From: Tissierellaceae bacterium
GTDB taxonomy: Bacteria > Bacillota > Clostridia > Tissierellales > Tissierellaceae
DNA: 36,036 nucleotides
Assembly: GCA_029257065.1 (NCBI GenBank)
Contig: JARIDA010000028.1
Span: 1-36,036, forward strand
Direction: 5' to 3'
Every line of letters starts with the position of its first letter. The stretch's first letter is position 1. This document shows positions 28,911-36,036 of the stretch, in pieces. The position numbers and the translations under genes are program-made. Below the pieces are notes generated by a model that saw only the letters and a list, made by a program, of their open reading frames with translations, was not told where the DNA came from and did not search any database.

Positions 28911-29210
28911 TTAAATTTCCATTTCTAATAAGGCAGAACTTAAACTTTTACCATGCATATCTATAGACAAGGATTTTGTAACTCCTCCACCTAAAGCTCC
29001 ATGCATAACAAAATTTAATGCACCTAATTTAGGAAGTTCATATCTTACAACATCTCCTGTAACAATATCTGAAAACCATTCTTTTACACTATCAGTTGTT
29101 ACTTTTTCCTTTAATAAATCATAATCCTCAATATCATATGCAATAAGAGATATATTTGATATATTTCCCTTATCTCCAGTACGAGAATGTGCTATTTCAT
29201 ATAATTTCAT
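28911..29210 (-). CDS. AtuA-related small protein (C-terminal, ferredoxin-fold-like domain of AtuA)
   Basis: MKLYEIAHSRTGDKGNISNISLIAYD...; directly follows the DUF1446 gene. Confidence 0.8.
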   Translation of the reverse strand: MKLYEIAHSRTGDKGNISNISLIAYDIEDYDLLKEKVTTDSVKEWFSDIVTGDVVRYELPKLGALNFVMHGALGGGVTKSLSIDMHGKSLSSALLEMEI

Positions 29211-29212
29211 AA

Positions 29213-30568
29213 TTATACCTCCTCATAAACAACAGTTGAGTTTACCTTATCTCTTGGAACAAATATAGAACAAACTGCAATTATTTCTTTAATATTTTTA
29301 GTAGCTCCTCCACCAGCAGCTGGTCCATTTGTGTAAAGAGTTTCAACTTCATTCACTATCTTAGTTGCTTCTGATCTAGTTTTTGTTCTAGCTGCAATTC
29401 TAAGTCTAATATCCTTAACATCGGTTGCATTTGAAATCATTTTATTGCTAATTTTATCCTTGTAAAGAGAGTTAACACCAATATAATCAACTCTTAATTC
29501 ATCATATTCAGATCCAATTATATCCAATCTCTTCTCAACAATTTCAGCAGCAAGTTTAGCCCTTTCAAGTGCATTTGAACCGCCATAGCTTATTTCACCC
29601 TCTGCAATAAACCCATCTCTATATCCAATACTAACTTTTAATGCTTCTGGCTTTACCTTACCTTTTCCACCAGTAACTAAAACTCTATCTTCCCCTATTT
29701 CATCTATTTCAACCCCTGTATAGTCTGCCACTCCATCTGGAGTAATATAAGCACTTGGGTCATGGATTTCATATAGTAGTTGCTCTATTGCAGTATGTCT
29801 GTTGATTGTTCCACCTGAACCATCAACTTTTGAAATTTCAGTATCTCCATTTTCAGAAACTTCTGCTATAGGAAATCCTAATTTCCATGGTTCTTTAACA
29901 TCTTTAAAACCTGGATCAGCAAAATATCCTCCTGTAATCTGTCCACCACACTCGAGTAGATGACCTACCATAACTGCTCTACCAATATTATCAATATCAT
30001 CTAAAGACCAACCAAATTCATAGGCAAGAGGTGCTACTACAAGTGCTGGATCTGAACATCTTCCAGTTATAATAACATTTGCTCCATTTTCAAGTGCTTC
30101 TATTATACCTTCAGACCCCATATAAACATTTGCTGATATTATTTGATCTTTTATAGTTTCCAATTTACTATCCAGTTCTAAAATATCATAATCCATATAA
30201 TCTTCAATTGAATCATAAATATCATCACCAAGAACCGCTGCTATTTTAAGGCCAGTAAGACCTTGTTTTTCAGCAATCTCTTTAACAACTTTTATAGCTG
30301 ATATAGGATTAGCTGCACCCATATTAGTTATGATTTTTACACCCTTCTCAAGAGCTAATGGAAGTACATTTTCCATTCGATATTCCAACAGTCCATTATA
30401 ACCCTTAGTTGGATCTTTTAATTTTGACTGTTGTGCAATAGCAATAGTTCTCTCTGCTAATGTTTCAAAAATAACATAATCTAAATTTCCTTTTTCTATA
30501 ACTTCTAAAGCTGGTTCTAGTCTGTCACCACTATATCCTGCTCCAGAACCAATACGAACTTTTTTCAT
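29213..30568 (-). CDS. Acyclic terpene utilisation AtuA/DUF1446 family protein
   Basis: KVRIGSGAGYSGDRLEPALEVIEKGNLDYVIFETLAERTIAIAQ, ITNMGAANPISAI, VIITGRCSDPALVVAPLAYEFGW motifs. Confidence 0.88.
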   Translation of the reverse strand: MKKVRIGSGAGYSGDRLEPALEVIEKGNLDYVIFETLAERTIAIAQQSKLKDPTKGYNGLLEYRMENVLPLALEKGVKIITNMGAANPISAIKVVKEIAEKQGLTGLKIAAVLGDDIYDSIEDYMDYDILELDSKLETIKDQIISANVYMGSEGIIEALENGANVIITGRCSDPALVVAPLAYEFGWSLDDIDNIGRAVMVGHLLECGGQITGGYFADPGFKDVKEPWKLGFPIAEVSENGDTEISKVDGSGGTINRHTAIEQLLYEIHDPSAYITPDGVADYTGVEIDEIGEDRVLVTGGKGKVKPEALKVSIGYRDGFIAEGEISYGGSNALERAKLAAEIVEKRLDIIGSEYDELRVDYIGVNSLYKDKISNKMISNATDVKDIRLRIAARTKTRSEATKIVNEVETLYTNGPAAGGGATKNIKEIIAVCSIFVPRDKVNSTVVYEEV

Positions 30569-30593
30569 AATAAAAACCTCCTATTTGTTTTAG

Positions 30594-31889
30594 TTAAATA
30601 GCAATTACTCCCGTTATTAAAGCCACTATAAGCATAACAATTGAAATTGTAAATGCATATGGGATTGTACGTTTTTGATGCTCACCTAAGTCTACATTTG
30701 TAAGTCCTACTAGTAAAAAAGTTGCACCTGTAAGTGGACTCACTGGGAATCCTGTTGTCATTTGTCCTATAATAGAAGCTCTAGCAACACTCATAGCACT
30801 AACTCCAAATGCAGCTGAGGCTTCAGCAAGAACTGGCATAACTCCAAAGTAGAATGAATCTGGATCAAATACTAAACTGGCTGGCATTGAGAATACCCCA
30901 ATTATAACTGGAATAAATCTTCCCATTGCATCTGGTATTATAGTTACTACAGCAGCAGCCATAGCATCTAGCATTCCAGCACCTTTTAATATTCCTGTAA
31001 ATGAACCTGCTGCAAATAATATACTTGCCATCATAAGGGCTGATTGTGCATGTGCATCAACTCTTTTTCTCTGTTCATCCACCTTTGGATAATTTACTAG
31101 AAGTGCAAAGGCAAAAGCAAACATAAATATAACAGTTGGTGAGAAAAAACCTTTAATCAATATAAATACAGCAAGGAAAATCGTTGCAATATTTACCAGG
31201 AAAAGTTTAGGTCTCTTCAAAGCCTCAATCTCTGGATCGACTTCAACCTTAGTGTCTATATCTTTTAAATCAATATTACCAATTCTAGCCTTTTCCTTAG
31301 CTCCCAATCTATATGCAATAAAAAGTACAGTTGCAAGTCCAGCTAAAAATGGAATCAACATTGGGTTAAATAATTCAGAAACATTTACACTTAGAGCAGA
31401 TGCTGCTCTTAATGTTGGTCCACCCCATGGAACCATATTCATTGTACCTGCAGACAAAGCAACTACTGTAGCTAATGTAGTTCTTCTCATGCCAAGTGCA
31501 TCATATAAGGGTAACATTGCAGGTACTGTTACTAAGAAGGTAACGGCCCCTGAACCATCTAAATGAATAAACATTGCTAATATGGCAGTACCAAGTGTAA
31601 TTTTAACTGGATCACTACCTACAATCTTAAGAATCTTATTGATTATAGGGTCAAAAGTCCCTGCATCAGTTAAAATACCAAAGAATAGTATGGCAAATAT
31701 AAACATTGTACCTGTTGGTGCAATTGTCTTTATACCATCAATAATAAATCCATTTAACTCTCCCCCAAATCCTCCAATAACCGCTGCTATTGATGGAACA
31801 ACTATTAAAGCAACTACTGGAGATGCTTTCTTAGCCATTATTAAAATAAGTAATACAATAATTGTTAAAAATCCTAATGCTGCTAACAT
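30594..31889 (-). CDS. CitMHS-family citrate/organic acid:cation symporter
   Basis: Polytopic; [39 protein letters not shown] and [32 protein letters not shown] motifs of CitMHS transporters. Confidence 0.87.
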   Translation of the reverse strand: MLAALGFLTIIVLLILIMAKKASPVVALIVVPSIAAVIGGFGGELNGFIIDGIKTIAPTGTMFIFAILFFGILTDAGTFDPIINKILKIVGSDPVKITLGTAILAMFIHLDGSGAVTFLVTVPAMLPLYDALGMRRTTLATVVALSAGTMNMVPWGGPTLRAASALSVNVSELFNPMLIPFLAGLATVLFIAYRLGAKEKARIGNIDLKDIDTKVEVDPEIEALKRPKLFLVNIATIFLAVFILIKGFFSPTVIFMFAFAFALLVNYPKVDEQRKRVDAHAQSALMMASILFAAGSFTGILKGAGMLDAMAAAVVTIIPDAMGRFIPVIIGVFSMPASLVFDPDSFYFGVMPVLAEASAAFGVSAMSVARASIIGQMTTGFPVSPLTGATFLLVGLTNVDLGEHQKRTIPYAFTISIVMLIVALITGVIAI

Positions 31890-31942
31890 AAAATCCCTCC
31901 TAAAATAAAATTATGATTAATATCCTACTATCTATAATATAA

Positions 31943-31958
31943 TGCAATTATCATGCCA
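31943..31958 (-). promoter_or_regulatory. Sigma-54 (-24/-12) promoter of the CitMHS-AtuA operon
   Basis: Minus strand TGGCATGATAATTGCA, matching TGGCAC-N5-TTGCW with one change; about 54 bp upstream of the transporter start; an enhancer-binding activator is encoded next door. Confidence 0.8.
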
Positions 31959-32037
31959 ACTAAATAAAATTATGAGAAGATGGCCATTTATTGTGAAAAA
32001 ATAAATAATCTTTAAATAATATGCTGGATTAGACTGT

Positions 32038-32065
32038 ATAAGTTTCCAAAGAGTTAGAAACTTAT
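32038..32065. promoter_or_regulatory. Candidate upstream activator sequence (inverted repeat) for the sigma-54 activator
   Basis: ATAAGTTTC-N10-GAAACTTAT, 80-95 bp upstream of the -24 element. Confidence 0.5.
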
Positions 32066-32127
32066 GCATTATTATAAGAATTAACCATATAAAATGGCAA
32101 TACAACTCATTTCCAAATATTTAGAAA

Positions 32128-32170
32128 AAAAGAACACAATTTCCAGATTATTGGAAATCGTGTTCTTTTA
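32128..32170 (-). terminator. Terminator overlapping the 3' end of the sigma-54 activator gene
   Basis: Minus strand AAAAGAACACGATTTCCA-ATAATC-TGGAAATTGTGTTCTTTTTTTC; includes the stop codon. Confidence 0.8.
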
Positions 32171-33506
32171 ATTTATTGTAAAGAGTGGATAGGGATATAT
32201 TTAAAGCTTTTGCTGCTAATTTTTTTCCTTCCACACTACTTCCATAGATTAAAAGGGCATTTTCTATGGCTTCTCTTTCTGCTTTAAGTACAATATGTGA
32301 CAAAGATTGAATTTTTATTAGATTATCTTCAATTCCCTTTATTCGAATAATCTGTGGAAGATTATTCTCCTTGATCAAATAGTCATCTGTCATATTAGCT
32401 GAAAATTCAATTGCATTTTTAAGTTCTCTAACATTCCCTGGCCATTGGTAGTTTACTAAAATATTCATAGCAGTATTGTCTATTTTCATAGAGCGTTTAA
32501 ATTTATCTTCGAATTCCTTTAAAAATACATTTATAAGTCCCTCAATATCATCTTTTCTCTCTCTTAGAGGAAGCACATTAATTGGAAAGACGGATAATCT
32601 ATAGTATAGATCTTCCCTAAATTCACCCTTTTCACACATTTGAAGTAGATTTTTATTTGTGGCTGCAATAATTCTAACATTCACAGGAATTTCTTCCAGT
32701 CCACCAATTCTCCTTATTCGGCCCTCTTGCAATACTCTTAAAAGTCTAGATTGAAGATCCAGATCCATTTCCCCTATTTCATCTAAAAAAAGAGTACCTC
32801 CATGAGCTATTTCAAATAAACCAAATTTACCATTCTTTTTAGCCCCGGTAAAAGCTCCATCCTCATATCCAAAGAGCTCTGATTCCAAGAGATTTTTATC
32901 AAAAGAGGCACTGTTAACTGGAACAAAAGAACTATGACTTCTCTCACTATTATTGTGTATAGAGTGAGCATACAATTCTTTTCCAGTACCAGTTTCACCA
33001 GTTATCAGAACATTAGAGTCAGAAAGAGCTGCTCTTTTTGCTAACTCCTTTGTTTTAATTGAATTTTTATCAAAGGAAATTATATCTCCAAAGTCATATC
33101 TGGATTTATTTATATTGTCCATATGATCTTCTAATTTTTTAATAATAGATTCTGATTTTTTAAGTTTTTCAAAAAGATCGTATAAATTATCCATCTCATT
33201 GACTATTGAAATTCCACCAATAATTTTACCATCCTGCTTTATGGGAACCATATTAACCATGTATTCAAGTCCATTTTCCACTCTGGGAATATTTAATAAT
33301 TCCTCCCCATTATCAATAACAGAGGGTAATCTGGCACCAGGTCTTATATCTTCTAAATGCTCTCCAATAATCGATTCAGATTTAATTCCCGTTATTCGCT
33401 CATAAGATGGATTAACATATCTAACTATATGCTCTGAATCAGCAATTAAAACTCCCTCAAATATGGATCCTAGTAATATATCTAATAAATCATTTTTAAT
33501 AATCAA
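32148..33506 (-). CDS. Sigma-54-dependent regulator: PAS - AAA+ - Fis-type HTH
   Basis: PAS (VLIADSEHIVRYVNPSYERITGIKSESIIG), TGETGTGKELYAHSIH Walker A, ESELFGYEDGAFTGAKKNGKFGLFEIAHGGTLFLDEIGEMDLDLQSRLLRVLQEG (GAFTGA present), C-terminal KALNISLSTLYNKLKEH. Confidence 0.95.
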   Translation of the reverse strand: MIIKNDLLDILLGSIFEGVLIADSEHIVRYVNPSYERITGIKSESIIGEHLEDIRPGARLPSVIDNGEELLNIPRVENGLEYMVNMVPIKQDGKIIGGISIVNEMDNLYDLFEKLKKSESIIKKLEDHMDNINKSRYDFGDIISFDKNSIKTKELAKRAALSDSNVLITGETGTGKELYAHSIHNNSERSHSSFVPVNSASFDKNLLESELFGYEDGAFTGAKKNGKFGLFEIAHGGTLFLDEIGEMDLDLQSRLLRVLQEGRIRRIGGLEEIPVNVRIIAATNKNLLQMCEKGEFREDLYYRLSVFPINVLPLRERKDDIEGLINVFLKEFEDKFKRSMKIDNTAMNILVNYQWPGNVRELKNAIEFSANMTDDYLIKENNLPQIIRIKGIEDNLIKIQSLSHIVLKAEREAIENALLIYGSSVEGKKLAAKALNISLSTLYNKLKEHDFQ

Positions 33507-33517
33507 AGAATTCCCCC

Positions 33518-33994
33518 TTATTCCTTCATGCTCATTTCCTCAGTTCTTTTACGCATTAATGCCTCATAATCTATAACTCTTCTCTCATATTCACTATTCA
33601 TAAGAGGAGAGGTTAGAAGAAAATCTGCTGAGCTCCTATTATTGGCAATTGGAATATTATAAAGAACTCCAATTCTTAAAAGAGCCTTAACATCAGGATC
33701 ATGGGGTTGAGCTTCTAGTGGATCCCAGAAAAATATCATGAAATCAATCAGCCCTTCAGAAATTCTAGAACCAATTTGTTGATCCCCTCCAATAGGGCCA
33801 GATTTAAAAGCTTCTACTGGCAAATTAACTTTTTCAGAAATTAAAGTAGCAGTAGTTCCAGTTCCGCATAGAAAGTGCTTGCTTAGAGACTTTTTATTCT
33901 CTTCCACCCAATTAGTAAGCTCTCTTTTCATATTATCATGTGCAATAAGTGCGATTCTCTTTTGTCTATTTGATTTTTTATATTTAAATTCCAT
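33518..33994 (-). CDS. mgsA: Methylglyoxal synthase
   Basis: RIALIAHDNMKRELTNWV, LCGTGTTATLI, LPVEAFKSGPIGGDQQIGSRI, FFWDPLEAQPHDPDVKALLRI, NNRSSADFLLTSP motifs. Confidence 0.95.
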   Translation of the reverse strand: MEFKYKKSNRQKRIALIAHDNMKRELTNWVEENKKSLSKHFLCGTGTTATLISEKVNLPVEAFKSGPIGGDQQIGSRISEGLIDFMIFFWDPLEAQPHDPDVKALLRIGVLYNIPIANNRSSADFLLTSPLMNSEYERRVIDYEALMRKRTEEMSMKE

Positions 33995-34066
33995 ATGTAA
34001 CCTCCTAATAACTATAAAATTAAAATTCCTTACAAGAGAAATATACCCAATTTAGATGAAAGATAC

Positions 34067-34095
34067 TAATATATACTATAATATAGTATATATTA
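34067..34095. repeat. 29-bp AT-rich palindrome in the mgsA/rlmH divergent intergenic region
   Basis: TAATATATACTATA-A-TATAGTATATATTA. Confidence 0.85.
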
Positions 34096-34116
34096 TAATA
34101 ATTGGAAGGAGAATAT

Positions 34117-34596
34117 ATGAATATAAATTTAATAGTAGTGGGAAGAGTAAGAGAAAAATATATTAATGAGGGAATAAAGGAATTTAAAAAGAGATTAAGC
34201 TCATATTGTGATTTAAGAATAGTAGAAGTTTCAGATGAACCGGCTCCAGACAATCTGTCAAAGAGAGAAGAGGAAATAGTGAAGAATAAAGAGGGAGAGA
34301 AAATATTAAAAAAACTTCCAAAGAATACATATTTAATTCCACTAGTAATAGAAGGTCGTCAATTAAAATCAGAAGGTTTGGCTGAAAAGATAGAAAGTTT
34401 AGGAATAGATGGATTTTCAAATATTACATTTGTAATAGGAGGTTCCCTTGGAATTTCAGATGAGATAATAAAAATGGCAAATTTTAAATTATCTTTTTCA
34501 AAAATGACATTTCCTCATCAATTAATGAGACTGATACTTCTGGAACAAATATATAGGGCATTTAGAATCATAAGAAATGAACCCTATCACAAATAA
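34117..34596 (+). CDS. rlmH: 23S rRNA (pseudouridine1915-N3)-methyltransferase
   Basis: MNINLIVVGRVREKYINEGIKEFKKRLSSYC, FVIGGSLGISDEI, KMTFPHQLMRLILLEQIYRAFRIIRNEPYHK. AAGGAG RBS favours ATG 34117. Confidence 0.95.
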   Translation: MNINLIVVGRVREKYINEGIKEFKKRLSSYCDLRIVEVSDEPAPDNLSKREEEIVKNKEGEKILKKLPKNTYLIPLVIEGRQLKSEGLAEKIESLGIDGFSNITFVIGGSLGISDEIIKMANFKLSFSKMTFPHQLMRLILLEQIYRAFRIIRNEPYHK

Positions 34597-34648
34597 GAGA
34601 GTGGTTAGAAATATTAGAATTTAGATAAATTAAACAAGGAGGATTTTC

Positions 34649-35341
34649 TTGGAGAAAAGGAATAAAATAAAAAATGTGGATAAAAATATAAATTCAATGG
34701 GAATTAGGATTGTAGGCTTTATATTATCTACTATAGCAGGATGGGTTGATGCTATTGGAGTAAAGTTATTTTTAAAGCAAAGGTCTTCTTCCATGACGGG
34801 AAGAGGACATATGTTGGGAAAACTAGCTTATAAGTCTGAGTTTAAAATGTTTCTTGGTATAGCTTTAATAATAGTAGCTTTTATATTAGGTGCTTTTATT
34901 TCTACAATAATAGCTGAGCGAAGGGGACTAGTTGGAAGCTTATTAATGACGGGAATTTTGATTTTAATAAGCTCCATTCCCTTTGTTTTTCAACATTCAG
35001 TTTTCCTTATAATATTTCTACCCATGAGCATGGGTTGTCAAAACGCAGGAACCAGCTTAACTGCAATCAGAAGGACAACGCATTTAACAGGAGCATCTAC
35101 TGATATGGGAATAAATATGGCTAAGGGGAATTGGCAAGTTGTAAGATTTTGGTTATATAGGTTGATTGGTTTTCCCTTAGGTGCCCTAGTTGGATTTAAT
35201 CTGGCTGATCTGGCTAATAGAAATGTAATTAGTGCTTCAATAACATTAATAATACCAGCTTTTATAGTCGTTTCCATTGGAATTATACAAGATAAACTCC
35301 TAGATATTCCTATATTAGAAGAATCATTGAAAACAAACTAA
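34649..35341 (+). CDS. YoaK/DUF1275 family membrane protein
   Basis: AGWVDAIGVKLFLKQRSSSMTGRGHMLG and MGCQNAGTSLTAIRRTTHLTGASTDMG motifs; TTG start with AAGGAGG RBS. Confidence 0.88.
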   Translation: MEKRNKIKNVDKNINSMGIRIVGFILSTIAGWVDAIGVKLFLKQRSSSMTGRGHMLGKLAYKSEFKMFLGIALIIVAFILGAFISTIIAERRGLVGSLLMTGILILISSIPFVFQHSVFLIIFLPMSMGCQNAGTSLTAIRRTTHLTGASTDMGINMAKGNWQVVRFWLYRLIGFPLGALVGFNLADLANRNVISASITLIIPAFIVVSIGIIQDKLLDIPILEESLKTN

Positions 35342-35384
35342 AATAAAGGCCTTTTAGATAATTATCTAAAAGGCCTTTATTTTT
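35341..35384. terminator. Bidirectional terminator
   Basis: AAATAAAGGCCTTTTAGAT-AATT-ATCTAAAAGGCCTTTATTT. Confidence 0.9.
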
Positions 35385-36036
35385 ACATTTCCTTTAATTT
35401 AATTGTTAATCCACCATCTATAAGAATATCTGTACCAGTGATAAAAGATGCCTTATCACTTGACAAAAAGGCAATAAGCTCAGCCACATCTTCAGCCTTA
35501 CCGTATCTTCCCGCTGGAGTTTGAGCCTTCATATACTCCATTTGTTCTCCATGTTCTTCTATAGCTTTTTCTGTCATAGGACTCATTATAATCCCCGGGG
35601 AAACTGAAAGGATTCTCCCGCCTTTTTCTCCAAATTTATGAGCATATTTTTCAACTAATAATTGAACACCTTTTTTAGAGAAATTATAAGCCTTATCTGA
35701 GTCATTTTGGACTATTTCAATTAAAGCATCCATGGACCCTTCCTTAGTTGGATTAGTTAAATAATCATTATACAATTCACTATGGGGAATTGTTTTACCC
35801 ATCATGGAAGCAATTAGTATTAATACAGTTCCATCATTAACAATACCTATTGCCTCATTTATTAAATTATCTGTACCTACCAAGTCAATTTCAAAAGTCA
35901 ATCTAGCATCTCCACCAGAACCACTTACTCCTGCAGAGTTTACTATTGTTTTGATATTACCTAAGGATTTCCCATAATCAAATAAATCTTTTATACTGTC
36001 CCTGTTTGTAAGATCACTTGTCTTGTATAAAGCATT
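35383..36036 (-). CDS. Short-chain dehydrogenase/reductase, 5'-truncated at window edge
   Basis: The minus frame stays open past the tracked start 35901 to the edge (NALYKTSDLTNRDSIKDLFDYGKSLGNIKTIVNSAGVSGSGGDARLTFEIDLVGTDNL...). NSAG, late IMSPMT and DILIDGGLTIK SDR motifs. Confidence 0.85.
   Translation of the reverse strand, partial: NALYKTSDLTNRDSIKDLFDYGKSLGNIKTIVNSAGVSGSGGDARLTFEIDLVGTDNLINEAIGIVNDGTVLILIASMMGKTIPHSELYNDYLTNPTKEGSMDALIEIVQNDSDKAYNFSKKGVQLLVEKYAHKFGEKGGRILSVSPGIIMSPMTEKAIEEHGEQMEYMKAQTPAGRYGKAEDVAELIAFLSSDKASFITGTDILIDGGLTIKLKEM

Noticed and set aside
29213-30568. Terpene degradation pathway
   Set aside because: Only the AtuA-like genes are present, with no geranyl-CoA carboxylase or other atu genes; the family name alone is not evidence.
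31252-31908. Plus-strand ORFs of 104 and 108 aa opposite the CitMHS gene
   Set aside because: Shadow ORFs on the antisense strand of a well-supported membrane protein gene; low-complexity Ile/Pro/Asn composition and no convincing RBS.
1-36036. CRISPR array, prophage, transposon or toxin-antitoxin system
   Set aside because: No regularly spaced repeats with unique spacers, no transposase/integrase/structural phage proteins and no TA pair were seen.

Overview
Low-GC Firmicutes chromosome, Clostridia/Tissierellia-like by gene content. The backbone appears to be origin-proximal: noc (5'-truncated) - parB - DUF4446 - lipid kinase - LysM/G5/M23 peptidase, then walR-walK-(unknown exported protein)-walH-walI-walJ, then rlmH. 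Two accessory blocks interrupt it. Block 1 (about 7.1-19.3 kb) is a complete hexuronate-to-KDPG pathway (uxaC, uxaB, uxaA, uxuA, SDR-type uxuB, two kdgK, eda, an MFS transporter, and IclR and GntR regulators). Block 2 (about 28.9-34.0 kb) holds a CitMHS-family transporter and a split AtuA/DUF1446 pair behind a -24/-12 (sigma-54) promoter, with a PAS/AAA+/Fis activator and methylglyoxal synthase next to them. Main second-look items: (1) an 11-bp-phased TGTAAT array between walK and an uncharacterised exported protein, matching the WalR box; (2) a related phased repeat at the M23 peptidase promoter; (3) the sigma-54/CitMHS/AtuA module with a candidate enhancer inverted repeat; (4) noc and parB adjacent with a parS-like site but no parA between them; (5) a shared operator-like motif at the eda and second kdgK promoters; (6) a 59-aa membrane ORF absent from the supplied ORF track. 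No rRNA, tRNA, CRISPR array, transposase or phage genes were recognised. All calls come from reading the sequence and motifs; no searches were run.
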